Source of the DNA: Verrucomicrobia bacterium UBA1200
GTDB lineage: Bacteria > Verrucomicrobiota > Kiritimatiellia > RFP12 > UBA1067
NCBI GenBank assembly: GCA_002309765.1
Contig: DBXY01000039.1
Coordinates: 1 to 61,706, forward strand
Direction: 5' to 3'
Length of the DNA stretch: 61,706 nt
Each line of letters begins with the position of its first letter. Within the stretch, counting starts at the first letter, position 1. The notes below the pieces were generated by a model, which saw only the letters and a list, made by a program, of their open reading frames with translations, was not told the DNA's origin and made no database searches. Below, one piece after another: positions 26,508 through 34,708 of the stretch. Made by a program: the position numbers and the translations under genes.

Positions 26508-26536
26508 ATTTTACCCCATCACTCGCCAGATTGCAA
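26508..26536 (-). promoter_or_regulatory. Promoter of the cbiMQO operon
   Basis: Minus strand: TTGCAA (26536-26531), 17-nt spacer, TAAAAT (26513-26508). Leader to the ATG about 50 nt. Confidence 0.6.
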
Positions 26537-26580
26537 CGCTAATTCAGTGCGCGTAAGTAAATTTCGATTGCGGAAAACAA

Positions 26581-26609
26581 GTGACAAATTGGTCAAAAGG
26601 CGGTATCAT
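26581..26609 (+). promoter_or_regulatory. Promoter of the gene at 26684
   Basis: GTGACA (26581-26586), 17-nt spacer, TATCAT (26604-26609). The leader is about 70 nt. A TTGACA at 26649-26654 has no -10 at a usable distance. Confidence 0.4.
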
Positions 26610-26683
26610 AATGTTTCAGACAGTGTTGGTGTAAATGCGTTTCGGGTATTGACACTCGGTTGGATACATACAAAGGAGCTTAA

Positions 26684-27562
26684 ATGATGAATGGGTATCG
26701 GTTGGCGGTTATGGTTTTTGCGTTCGGGCTAGCAATGGTTTGCGGGGCGGCGGGTCCCAAAATCCCGGCGATCTATACGGTGCCGCATGAGTTGGACATG
26801 CTGATTAAGGCCGGACATATCCAAGGCGCATGCTGCTCCGAACAGGGGATTTATTTGTCGCATCAGTTCGGCATCGAAATGATCGGTTGGGACGGTAAGC
26901 GGTTGCGCGGTGTGGAGGCGCCGGCGCATTTGGGCGATGTGGCTTTCGCCAACGGGCGGATCTACGGGGCCTTTGTTCTTCGCGGGCTCAAGCCGGGCGA
27001 ACCGACGGGAATGATCCGCGTTTGGGATGAAAAACTTAATGTGTTGCAGGAACGGCGGGGTTTTGAGGCGTTGGACGGCGCGGTGGTGATTGGCGATACA
27101 CTCTATTCCGGAATCGACCGGTGGGGTGGTAAAGGCCATCCCGGCGCGGTTATTGCGGCGTTCGATCTCAAGTTAGAGCCGAAAGGGATTAAGGAAGTTG
27201 ATTTCGGGTATTGGATCCATTTTGGGGTTCAGACGATGGCGACGGAAGGTAAAGACCTTTTCTGCGGTAATTACGGAGTACCGAAGAATCCAACGGAGAA
27301 CCCGAACGGCTTGAACGTCTCACGTATAACCCTTCAGGATTATACGGTAAGGGAGAGTTGGAGACTCCCGTTCGCCGAGGGGTTCGGTCGAGTCCCGGCT
27401 TCAATCGCAAAACGCGACAATCCGGTTTTCTTTGCCGTCCGGGCGATGGGCGGCAATATGCAGGGGTGGCGCAAGGATCCGGTCAACAATCCGCCGCGCA
27501 TTCGGATTGATTTCTACGAGTATGACGGTAAAGGCCATTTCGAAGACATCACCAGTCGGTGA
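26684..27562 (+). CDS. Secreted beta-propeller-like protein of unknown function
   Basis: 292 aa, starting at one of two adjacent ATGs (26684 or 26687) after AAAGGAG. A signal peptide ends at CGAA. The mature part has spaced strand motifs typical of a beta-propeller (GIYLSHQFGIEMIGWDGKRLRG, AHLGDVAFANGRIYGAFV, TLYSGIDRWG, DLFCGNYG). Adjacent cysteines occur in QGACCSEQG. No catalytic motif recognised. It stands alone between the divergent cbi operon and a terminator at 27569. Confidence 0.7.
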   Translation: MMNGYRLAVMVFAFGLAMVCGAAGPKIPAIYTVPHELDMLIKAGHIQGACCSEQGIYLSHQFGIEMIGWDGKRLRGVEAPAHLGDVAFANGRIYGAFVLRGLKPGEPTGMIRVWDEKLNVLQERRGFEALDGAVVIGDTLYSGIDRWGGKGHPGAVIAAFDLKLEPKGIKEVDFGYWIHFGVQTMATEGKDLFCGNYGVPKNPTENPNGLNVSRITLQDYTVRESWRLPFAEGFGRVPASIAKRDNPVFFAVRAMGGNMQGWRKDPVNNPPRIRIDFYEYDGKGHFEDITSR

Positions 27563-27568
27563 GTCGGT

Positions 27569-27606
27569 TGGCCCGCCGCCCGCGCTTCGCACGGGCCACA
27601 ATTTTT
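27569..27606 (+). terminator. Rho-independent terminator
   Basis: TGGCCCG (27569-27575) pairs with CGGGCCA (27592-27598). An inner GCG/CGC pair caps the loop, and a T-rich tract starts at 27602. It lies 7 nt after the stop of the secreted propeller-like gene. Confidence 0.65.
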
Positions 27607-27652
27607 CATTCTTAATTCTTCATTTTTCATTTCCTTCTAATGGTTTTTCGGT

Positions 27653-27681
27653 TTGCTTTTCCAAGGCGGTTGGTGTAGTAT
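27653..27681 (+). promoter_or_regulatory. Promoter of the nucleotide-sugar operon
   Basis: TTGCTT (27653-27658), 17-nt spacer, TAGTAT (27676-27681). Leader about 35 nt with GGAGTAAGGC before the ATG. Confidence 0.5.
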
Positions 27682-27722
27682 TAAGGACGTGTTTACATTC
27701 GGGCGGCGAATTGGAGTAAGGC

Positions 27723-28889
27723 ATGGAAAAGGTTTGCATTATCGGCGGTTGCGGGCACGTGGGTATCCCTTTGGGATTGGCTTTGGCCAGCAGAGGTTTT
27801 GACGTGTCGCTGGTGGACGTCAACCCCGGCGCGGTAGAGACGATAAACGCGGCAAAACTCCCCTTCAAAGAAGAGGGCGCTGAGGCATTGCTGGCTGAGC
27901 ACATCGGTAAAAACCTGCGGGCCACCGTCGATCCGGCGGCGGTTTCCGGGGCGGATGTAGTGGTTTTTGTCACCGGAACGCCGGTGGATGAGCATCTCAA
28001 CCCGAAAATCCATGATGTGCTGCGGGTGGTGGACAGTTATATCCCGCGACTTAACCCCCGCCAACTGATCGTTTTGCGCAGTACCATCTTTCCCGGGGTG
28101 ACCCGGATTGTGGAGTCGTTGTTGCGGGAAAAACTGGGCGCAGCCAACCTTGCGTTTTGTCCGGAACGCATTGTGCAGGGCAAGGGTATCGAGGAAATTT
28201 TCACATTGCCCCAGCTGGTTTCCGGAGTTGACCGTCAGAGTGAAGACGCGGCGGCGCGGCTGTTCGCCACCATCGCCCCCAAGATTATCCGCATTACCCC
28301 GGAGGAGGCCGAGCTGGCCAAGCTGATGACCAACGCCTGGCGTTATTTGGAGTTTGCCATCGCCAATCAGTTTTACATGATGGTGGAGACGCAAGGATTG
28401 GATTTCTACCGGATTCTGAACGCGATGAAGGACGGTTATCCGCGCGCGAGCCATTTCGCCCGTGCCGGGTTGGCGGCAGGCCCCTGCCTGTTCAAAGACA
28501 CCATGCAGCTTTCCGCTTTCCATAACAACGGGTTCTTCCTTGGTCATTCCGCCATGCTGGTGAACGAGGGATTACCGAATTTTCTGGTTTCGCAGCTGGA
28601 GGCACGGATGGGCGGATCGCTTCGCGGCAAGAAAATCGGGGTGTTGGGGTTGGCGTTCAAGGCCGACAACGACGACACCCGCGAGTCGCTTTCGTTCAAG
28701 CTGATCAAATGTTTGGAGACCAAAATGGCGGTAGTGCTGCGTTCGGACGAGTTTGTGCCGGGAACCATGCCGCTGGACGAGTTCATGCGGCAGGCGGAGG
28801 GGATTATACTTGGCGTGCCGCACACCGCCTACAAACAGTTGGAACCGTCGGTGCCGTACGTGGATTGCTGGAATGTTTGGAAACGTTAG
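27723..28889 (+). CDS. Nucleotide-sugar dehydrogenase (UDP-glucose/GDP-mannose dehydrogenase family)
   Basis: 388 aa. The N-terminal NAD domain has IIGGCGHVGIPLGLALASRG. A central helix and a C-terminal UDP-binding domain (KIGVLGLAFKADNDDTRES) complete the three-part family plan. The catalytic Cys is in GPCLFKDT near residue 260, where the family usually has G-x-C-x-P/G-K-D. It oxidises the C6 hydroxyl of a nucleotide hexose to the carboxylate in two steps with NAD. Which sugar (UDP-Glc, UDP-ManNAc, other) is not clear; overall it looks more like WecC/TviB types than Ugd. First gene of an operon with an epimerase and a GT2. Confidence 0.9.
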   Translation: MEKVCIIGGCGHVGIPLGLALASRGFDVSLVDVNPGAVETINAAKLPFKEEGAEALLAEHIGKNLRATVDPAAVSGADVVVFVTGTPVDEHLNPKIHDVLRVVDSYIPRLNPRQLIVLRSTIFPGVTRIVESLLREKLGAANLAFCPERIVQGKGIEEIFTLPQLVSGVDRQSEDAAARLFATIAPKIIRITPEEAELAKLMTNAWRYLEFAIANQFYMMVETQGLDFYRILNAMKDGYPRASHFARAGLAAGPCLFKDTMQLSAFHNNGFFLGHSAMLVNEGLPNFLVSQLEARMGGSLRGKKIGVLGLAFKADNDDTRESLSFKLIKCLETKMAVVLRSDEFVPGTMPLDEFMRQAEGIILGVPHTAYKQLEPSVPYVDCWNVWKR

Positions 28890-28904
28890 TCAGGGGAGGC
28901 GTAA

Positions 28905-29927
28905 ATGAGAATTTTGGTTACGGGAAGCGCGGGCTTTATTTGCGGATATTTGGTGGAAGAGTTGCTCAAACACGGCCACGAGGTGGTGGGCATTGACAAT
29001 TTTTCCAAGTACGGCCCGGTAAAGAAAAGTTATGACAACCATCCCAACTACCACTTCACCCAAGGCGATGTGAAAGATCTTGACCTGATGCGGAGTCTGG
29101 TGAAAGATTGCGACCAGGTGTTGGGCGCGGCGGCCATGATTGGCGGCATCTCGTATTTCCACACCTTCGCCTACGATTTACTGGCGGAGAACGAGCGTAT
29201 CGCCGCCGCGACGTTTGATGCGGCGATTTGGGGCAAGAAACACGGAAAAGTAAAAAAGATCAATGTGCTTTCATCTTCGATGGTTTTTGAAAACACCGAT
29301 GTTTACCCCACTCCGGAGACTGAGGCCAGAAAGTGCCCGCCTCCGTCGTCCACCTACGGTTTCCAAAAACTTGCCTGCGAGTATTTTGCGCAGGGGGCAT
29401 GGGAACAGTACGGGTTGCCATATACCGTGATCCGCCCCTTCAACTGCGTCGGTACCGGCGAAAAGCGCGCACTGTGCGACACCGAAATTACCAGCGGCAA
29501 CGTGAAACTGGCGATGAGCCATGTCGTGCCGGACTTGGTTCAAAAGGTGCTTAAGGGGCAAGACCCGCTGCATATTCTTGGCGCCGGCAACCAAATCCGC
29601 CATTACACTTACGGCGGAGACCTGGCCCGCGGTATTCGGTTGTGCATCGAAAAACCGGAGTCGGTAAACGAGGATTTCAACCTTTCCACGCCGGTGTCAA
29701 CCTCGGTGCTGGAGTTGGCGGAAAACATTTGGAACCGCGTACACGACGGTAAGCTCCCGTTCCGGTACGTTTCTGACGAGCCGTTCAAGTACGATGTCCA
29801 GAAACGGGTGCCGGCGGTAGAAAAGGCGGAGCGGATGCTGGGGTTCCGCGCGGACACCACGCTTGACCAGATTTTGGATGAAGTGATGCCGTGGATCGAG
29901 GAGCAGATCCGCCTCGGCGGGATTTGA
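28905..29927 (+). CDS. NAD-dependent nucleotide-sugar epimerase/dehydratase
   Basis: 340 aa short-chain-dehydrogenase family member. The Rossmann motif reads TGSAGFICGYL: the third glycine of GxxGxxG is Cys, with a Gly just after, which is unusual. The catalytic YxxxK is present in STYGFQK (near 156-160) with the Ser cluster VLSSSMVF before it. The GAGNQIRHYTYGGDLARGIRL segment is the substrate side. It probably acts on the product of the dehydrogenase 15 nt upstream, for example as a uronate epimerase or decarboxylase. The exact reaction is not assigned. Confidence 0.85.
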   Translation: MRILVTGSAGFICGYLVEELLKHGHEVVGIDNFSKYGPVKKSYDNHPNYHFTQGDVKDLDLMRSLVKDCDQVLGAAAMIGGISYFHTFAYDLLAENERIAAATFDAAIWGKKHGKVKKINVLSSSMVFENTDVYPTPETEARKCPPPSSTYGFQKLACEYFAQGAWEQYGLPYTVIRPFNCVGTGEKRALCDTEITSGNVKLAMSHVVPDLVQKVLKGQDPLHILGAGNQIRHYTYGGDLARGIRLCIEKPESVNEDFNLSTPVSTSVLELAENIWNRVHDGKLPFRYVSDEPFKYDVQKRVPAVEKAERMLGFRADTTLDQILDEVMPWIEEQIRLGGI

Positions 29928-29955
29928 TTCCAACGCTTTCTTTGCGGGGTTAAAA

Positions 29956-30654
29956 TTGAAAACCACCATTGTCATACCCGTTTACAACGAGGGCGAAAAC
30001 ATCCGCACCACTTTGTCGGAGTTGGACGACAAGGTCAGGGTAGGGGCGGAAACCTGGCTGGTTTATGACCGCGATGAGGACACTACCGTCGCTGCGGCTG
30101 AACCGTTGTCGGGTAAGACGCGTATCCCGTTTAAACTGGTGAAAAACAAATACGGGCGCGGTGCGCTGAACGCCATTAAGACCGGTTTGGAAGATGCGCC
30201 CGGAGAGTTGGTGGTGGTTACGATGGCCGACTTGTGCGACCCGCCGGAGGTGATAAACGGCTTGGTTGCGGCGGCGGAAGAATTTTCGGCCGACATTGTT
30301 TGCGCGTCGCGTTACATGAAAGGCGGCCAACAGTGCGGCGGACCCAGATTCAAAGGTTTTTTATCCCGCACCGCCGGGTGGTTGCTTTACTGGTTTGCCA
30401 GATTGCCAACCCATGATCCGACCAACAGTTTTAAGCTTTACCGTAAGTCATTTCTGGATTCGGTGACGGTGGAATCCACCGGTGGCTTTGAATTGGGAAT
30501 CGAGCTGGTGGTTAAGGCACGGGCTATGGGGCGAAAGGTGGTAGAAATCCCGACCTCATGGCATGACCGGGTGGCCGGTAAAAGCAATTTTAAACTTTGG
30601 CGCTGGTTGCCCAATTACCTGCGCTGGTTCTTTTACGCTTTCACCCATCGGTGA
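29956..30654 (+). CDS. Family 2 glycosyltransferase, dolichyl-phosphate-mannose-synthase-like
   Basis: 232 aa starting at TTG 29956 with GGGGT upstream; no ATG fits the conserved N terminus MKTTIVIPVYNEGENI. GT-A fold features: the NTP-sugar pocket at the start, a DxD-like TMADLCDPP at about 94-102, and SFKLYRKSFL with ESTGGFELGIELVVKA further on. This resembles DPM1-type enzymes without a membrane tail. It would move a sugar from a nucleotide to a polyprenyl phosphate or a growing glycan. Last gene of the nucleotide-sugar operon. The rare start codon may lower its level. Confidence 0.85.
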   Translation: MKTTIVIPVYNEGENIRTTLSELDDKVRVGAETWLVYDRDEDTTVAAAEPLSGKTRIPFKLVKNKYGRGALNAIKTGLEDAPGELVVVTMADLCDPPEVINGLVAAAEEFSADIVCASRYMKGGQQCGGPRFKGFLSRTAGWLLYWFARLPTHDPTNSFKLYRKSFLDSVTVESTGGFELGIELVVKARAMGRKVVEIPTSWHDRVAGKSNFKLWRWLPNYLRWFFYAFTHR

Positions 30655-30676
30655 AAGAATGCCGCGAAATTGTCTA

Positions 30677-30702
30677 GAATTGGACAATTCCAAATTGTTT
30701 TT
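30677..30702. terminator. Possible bidirectional terminator, AT-rich
   Basis: GAATTG-GA-CAATTC (30677-30690) forms a perfect 6-bp stem, and TTGGA/TCCAA can form an alternative stem. A T-tract follows (30698-30703). It lies between the GT2 gene and the convergent dusB gene. The stem is AT-rich, so the call is weak. Confidence 0.35.
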
Positions 30703-30704
30703 TG

Positions 30705-30731
30705 CCGCAAAGGGCACAAAGACCGCAAAGT
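30705..30731. repeat. Three tandem 9-bp units, CCGCAAAGG type
   Basis: CCGCAAAGG (30705-30713), GCACAAAGA (30714-30722) and CCGCAAAGT (30723-30731). Similar CGCAAAG-rich strings occur as dispersed intergenic repeats in other bacterial genomes, from memory. In this window I see only this one copy. Confidence 0.55.
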
Positions 30732-30746
30732 TAGAAGTGCATTAAG

Positions 30747-31847
30747 TTATGAGTCCTGCGTTATAAACGCGGGATGGTTGCGGCGAAATTCGGCTTCGTT
30801 GTCTAGGCACGCCGTTACGGCGGTTATGATGTCGGATTCGGATTGGATATCCATCAGATGGCGGCGCAAGTGACCAGATCCCTGTAGACCGTGAAGGTAC
30901 CGGAACATGTGCAACCTGAAGGCGGCGGCCAACGCTTCGTCCGGTGTGGCATGGGATTCGGGCAGTTGGTATTTGTCCCGGATGCGCACGATTAATTCGC
31001 GCTCTAAAGCGAGATGCTCCATTATCCCGGCGCGGATTAAATCGAGCCCACGCCGGGAACGGCCTTGACCGGGCGGGGCTTCCGGCACCGGCGCGGAATC
31101 GCCGGACAATCCCCGGTTGATTTCCGAGAAAATCCAAGGATTTCCGATTGCCGCCCTTGCCACCATGATACCGTCGCATCCGGTTGCTTGCCATGCGTCC
31201 CACGCGGTGTTCGGGGAATAAATACCGCCGTTGATGATTACCGGTATTTGCGCCCGTTGTTTGACTTCGGCCAAAAGATCGAAGTGAACTGCTCCGCTGT
31301 GCCGCTGGGAGGTGAACCTTCCGTGGATGGTAACGGCTTTGGCTCCGGCCGCTTCCGCCGCCGCCAACAATTCGAACGCTGCAATTTTGTCCGGTGCCGG
31401 TCCAAGCCGCGTTTTAACCGTGACCGGAAGTTGAGTTGCCTTGACCATCGCCGCCAGAATGTCATGGAAAAGTTCCGGGGTCTTGATTAACGCCGCCCCG
31501 GCCCCGCAACCCATCACTTTGTGTACCGGACAACCGGCGTTGAGGTCGATACCGAAAAACCGACCGGTTTCCGCCACCTTGGCGGTGGCTTCGCCCATCA
31601 CGTCAGGGTGGTTGCCGTAAAGGTGCGCCACTACTTCGCGTTCGTCTTCGAACGTCTCCAACAAGTGCCAGGTTTTTTCCTCCTCGCGCAGCAACCCGTA
31701 ACCGTTGGTCATCTCGGTGTAGCTCCAAGCGGCTCCGCGTTCGCTGCAAACCTTTCGCATGGCGGCATCGGTATAACCCGCCATCGGGGCCAATGCCACC
31801 GGGGGCGGGGATTTATCTTTCCGATTCAAAAACTCATGGTAAGTCAT
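30747..31847 (-). CDS. dusB: tRNA-dihydrouridine synthase
   Basis: 366 aa FMN enzyme of the Dus family. APMAGYTD at the start of the TIM barrel binds flavin and the catalytic Cys is C106 in NAGCPVHK. VKTRLG, TIHGR and INGGI follow in the usual order for the barrel, then the MVARAAIGNPWIF phosphate site. The C-terminal helical domain starts about residue 270. It reduces uridines to dihydrouridine in tRNA D-loops. The paralogue class (DusA/B/C) is most like DusB. Last gene of a long minus-strand run, 23 nt after the BatA-like gene. Confidence 0.93.
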   Translation of the reverse strand: MTYHEFLNRKDKSPPPVALAPMAGYTDAAMRKVCSERGAAWSYTEMTNGYGLLREEEKTWHLLETFEDEREVVAHLYGNHPDVMGEATAKVAETGRFFGIDLNAGCPVHKVMGCGAGAALIKTPELFHDILAAMVKATQLPVTVKTRLGPAPDKIAAFELLAAAEAAGAKAVTIHGRFTSQRHSGAVHFDLLAEVKQRAQIPVIINGGIYSPNTAWDAWQATGCDGIMVARAAIGNPWIFSEINRGLSGDSAPVPEAPPGQGRSRRGLDLIRAGIMEHLALERELIVRIRDKYQLPESHATPDEALAAAFRLHMFRYLHGLQGSGHLRRHLMDIQSESDIITAVTACLDNEAEFRRNHPAFITQDS

Positions 31848-31870
31848 CCGTCTTCACCTTGCGCGGAAAA

Positions 31871-34690
31871 TCATTGCCGGTTTTTGGTTATCCAGCGGGT
31901 TAGAAAACATTCGCTGATCAACAGGATAAACAGCAGCATTGCCGGGATCCGCCACAATTCGCGGCCAAAAGATTTTCCCGCCAGCGAGAGTTCCAGTTCC
32001 TCGTAACTGTCGGCAAAGGCGATCGGCGCCAGCCGCGTCAGTATAGCCCGCTCATCGTCGGACAAGGGCTCGAAGTTTGATTCTCCAGCGTTTTCCATTA
32101 CGCAAAGCGGGAAGGAGTCTTTTTCGCCGGTCAGTTGCGGTAGCCATTCCTGAACGGATTCGGGTAGGTTGACGATGTGCAAGCCTTGAAGCAGCGGCTG
32201 TTCCACGCGCATCGCAATCCCGTCGGCGTTCTGACGTATCTTGGCGTTGATAACCGAATTGGCGGCATTGGTTATGGTGACGGCAACCGCTTCGCGCCAG
32301 GAATCCGTTTTCGTATTGCGGATAGGCAGAAGCCAATTTTCTGGCAACGGGGTGGGGGAAAGGCCGGGACCTTCTACGGTGACGTTAATGAAAGCTTCTC
32401 CGCCGTCCTGTTCCAGACTGGCGGAAATCGGATAAACGGTGTCTGCTCGCAGATCGATTTCGCCACTGTCCGATGAGTTGTAAAACTGACTTTTTAGCGA
32501 CAGTTTATTTCCGATTTCTAGTGATGTCCGGTCGTCACCGGTAAGCGTAAACCTGAATTTTCCGGTGGCGCTTGGGATCAGTGAGCCGCTCCATTCCACA
32601 CGATAGTTGTCACGCGGGAAATCCTTGTTGGGCGAACGGTTGTTCCAGCGCAGGCACAATCCGGGGTCGATTCGCTTGAACCGGCGGTTTGGATCATCCC
32701 GGCGCCGATATTCGCCGGTCAAACCGTGGCCGCCGTTGACCGGCGCGCCCAACCGTATTACGGCGTCAAGCGAGGGCGGCAGGTTTAGGTTGGCGACCAT
32801 CGGTTGCGCCAGATAAGAGGTTAGCTCATGCACAAGCGGCAGAAACGCTTGGCGCGACACCAACGGCCCGCAGGTGGGGTCGAGCGGGATCATGAGCTGT
32901 AATACCAACCCGCGTCCAAATTGATGTTCCGCCAGCATTGGAGCGCCGTTACGCAATGTGGCGAAGATTTTGGCCTTATCTGGGGTTTCGGCGGTACGAT
33001 AACATTCAATTGGCGTTCCGGAGAGGTCTCCCTGTTTTCGGAATAACGACAGCGCGGGATGGCGGAAAGAAGCTATGTCTATCGTCGGCACGTCACGGCC
33101 GGCGGCGATTACGCATTCGCCGAGATGCAGCGGCATGACTGATTCGCCGCCGGATGTCCAGGTGTTGTAAAATTCCGCCGATGATTTTGCCCCGTGCGTC
33201 ACCAGCAGACGTCCGCCGCCTCGGACGAAATCGGCAATCTTTTGCGCCACTGATTGAGGAAGTGCCGGCACATCCGCCAGTATAATTACAGGCACATCGG
33301 GAAATCCGCGCCTTAAGCCCAAATCGGGGGCAGCAATCAACTCCGGACGCATTAGAAGACGGTTGTCGGCCACGCCGGACGTTTCCGCAGCGAACATTGC
33401 GGAAAATGGTTGGAGCGCCAGTGAGATGTATCCGCCGTCGCGATCAAGCGGACGGACTTCGCGGCCGTCATCGACCACCAGCACCGGGATCCGGTCAATC
33501 ACCTGCAAAACCCGCGCGATCCGGTTGTCGGCGGCCAATTCATCGGTAACGGAAACTTTTGCCTGCACCACCTGCGCCCCGGCGGTTTTGAAAGTGTGCG
33601 TGAAGGTAACCGAACTTTCGCTTCCCGGCGGCATTTGGGAGACCGACCGGTCGGTCAGCTCTTCACCTTCGGCTACCAGCACCACTTTTTCCGGCGTTAC
33701 CGCTTCCTGTCCGGTATTAGCCAACGTTACCTCTATTCCCACCGGGCGGTCAGTACCGACCATTGCGCGGGAGAACGAGATGGATTTTATCGCGACATTG
33801 CGGATTCCGGGTGGAAGTTTAAAGGTGCGCACTGAGATTTTTGGCGGTTGCGGCAATTGGGCGAAAGCTTGGTCAAGGCACTGCCAGCGTTCGAGTTTTG
33901 AGGTCTCCCAACCTACGGCCTGTCCGTCGCCGAACAGTACGATTTGATTGGCGGGGCGGCTGCTTTGCGCCAATGTGGCGGCGGCTGCCGCCAAAGTGTC
34001 GGGGACGTTCATCAAGCCGTGGACGGGTATTGCTTCCGACAAGGCATTCAACAGATATTTACGGTCGGATCGCGGGACGGGGATTATTGGTACCGGCACC
34101 GCGCCGCTGACGATAATGCTGAAAGCGGTATTGCGCGGCGCAGACTCGATAAGTTTTGCGGCTTCGCGCTTGGCAAGCTCAAAGTTGCTTTCGCCATTTT
34201 CCGCGATTTCCATAGAGCTTGACCCGTCAATCACAATCGCCAATTCTTTTTCCGCCACCGAGCTTTTACCTTTCCAGCCAAAAGTTTTTTCCAACCGGGG
34301 TGTTAAAGCGCATAAAGCGGCGCAAAGCAATGCCCCATACCAGCAGCCGCGTTTCCAGCGGCGGTGGCGGGTTAGGGCAAAACTGCAACCGAACAGAATT
34401 ATGGCGGCGACGGATAACGGCATCATCAGCCACCATGGCAGAGCGGAACCGGGCGGTTCAAATGGTCGGGCGATGGCCAATACCGCCGCGCCGACTAACA
34501 GGCACCGCGTGGCCAACAGCAGCATTTCCTCAAGCAGCAGATTGCGTCGCCGTTTGAGAAGACTGCCCAACAGGAAACGCATCGCGCCCCAATTAATCTC
34601 ACGGGCGTGGCGCCGGTTAAAAAGGTGGATGATAACCGGAATCGCCACGCCAGCCAATGCAATCAACAGATATGGGTTTAGAAAATGCAT
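31871..34690 (-). CDS. BatA-type VWA membrane protein with PA14 insertion
   Basis: 939 aa. The N terminus FLNPYLLIALAGVAIPVIIHLFNRR is the BatA aerotolerance domain, with further membrane helices at 55-75, 88-107 and 115-130. A von Willebrand A domain follows (MIDAS start DGSSS at 155-159). A CARDB/Ig-like part (about 300-400) and a glutamine-amidotransferase-like Rossmann part (about 410-590; VIILADVPALPQ, GGGRLLVTHG) come next. Residues about 645-770 look like a PA14 domain (RVEWSGSL, GKFRFTLTGDDRTSLEI). A last helix at about 912-930 anchors the C terminus. Such proteins are common in PVC and Planctomycetes, but the PA14 insertion is not usual. Role unknown, probably envelope. Confidence 0.82.
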   Translation of the reverse strand: MHFLNPYLLIALAGVAIPVIIHLFNRRHAREINWGAMRFLLGSLLKRRRNLLLEEMLLLATRCLLVGAAVLAIARPFEPPGSALPWWLMMPLSVAAIILFGCSFALTRHRRWKRGCWYGALLCAALCALTPRLEKTFGWKGKSSVAEKELAIVIDGSSSMEIAENGESNFELAKREAAKLIESAPRNTAFSIIVSGAVPVPIIPVPRSDRKYLLNALSEAIPVHGLMNVPDTLAAAAATLAQSSRPANQIVLFGDGQAVGWETSKLERWQCLDQAFAQLPQPPKISVRTFKLPPGIRNVAIKSISFSRAMVGTDRPVGIEVTLANTGQEAVTPEKVVLVAEGEELTDRSVSQMPPGSESSVTFTHTFKTAGAQVVQAKVSVTDELAADNRIARVLQVIDRIPVLVVDDGREVRPLDRDGGYISLALQPFSAMFAAETSGVADNRLLMRPELIAAPDLGLRRGFPDVPVIILADVPALPQSVAQKIADFVRGGGRLLVTHGAKSSAEFYNTWTSGGESVMPLHLGECVIAAGRDVPTIDIASFRHPALSLFRKQGDLSGTPIECYRTAETPDKAKIFATLRNGAPMLAEHQFGRGLVLQLMIPLDPTCGPLVSRQAFLPLVHELTSYLAQPMVANLNLPPSLDAVIRLGAPVNGGHGLTGEYRRRDDPNRRFKRIDPGLCLRWNNRSPNKDFPRDNYRVEWSGSLIPSATGKFRFTLTGDDRTSLEIGNKLSLKSQFYNSSDSGEIDLRADTVYPISASLEQDGGEAFINVTVEGPGLSPTPLPENWLLPIRNTKTDSWREAVAVTITNAANSVINAKIRQNADGIAMRVEQPLLQGLHIVNLPESVQEWLPQLTGEKDSFPLCVMENAGESNFEPLSDDERAILTRLAPIAFADSYEELELSLAGKSFGRELWRIPAMLLFILLISECFLTRWITKNRQ

Positions 34691-34708
34691 CGGCGGTAAG
34701 TTTCAAAA

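Noticed and set aside
26649..26670. TTGACA followed by TTGGAT read as a sigma-54 or sigma-70 promoter
   Set aside because: The GA to GA distance does not fit -24/-12 spacing and no -10 lies 16-18 nt from the TTGACA.
26453..26683. Cobalamin riboswitch before the cbi genes
   Set aside because: No B12 box or conserved core is present on either strand of this 231-bp region.
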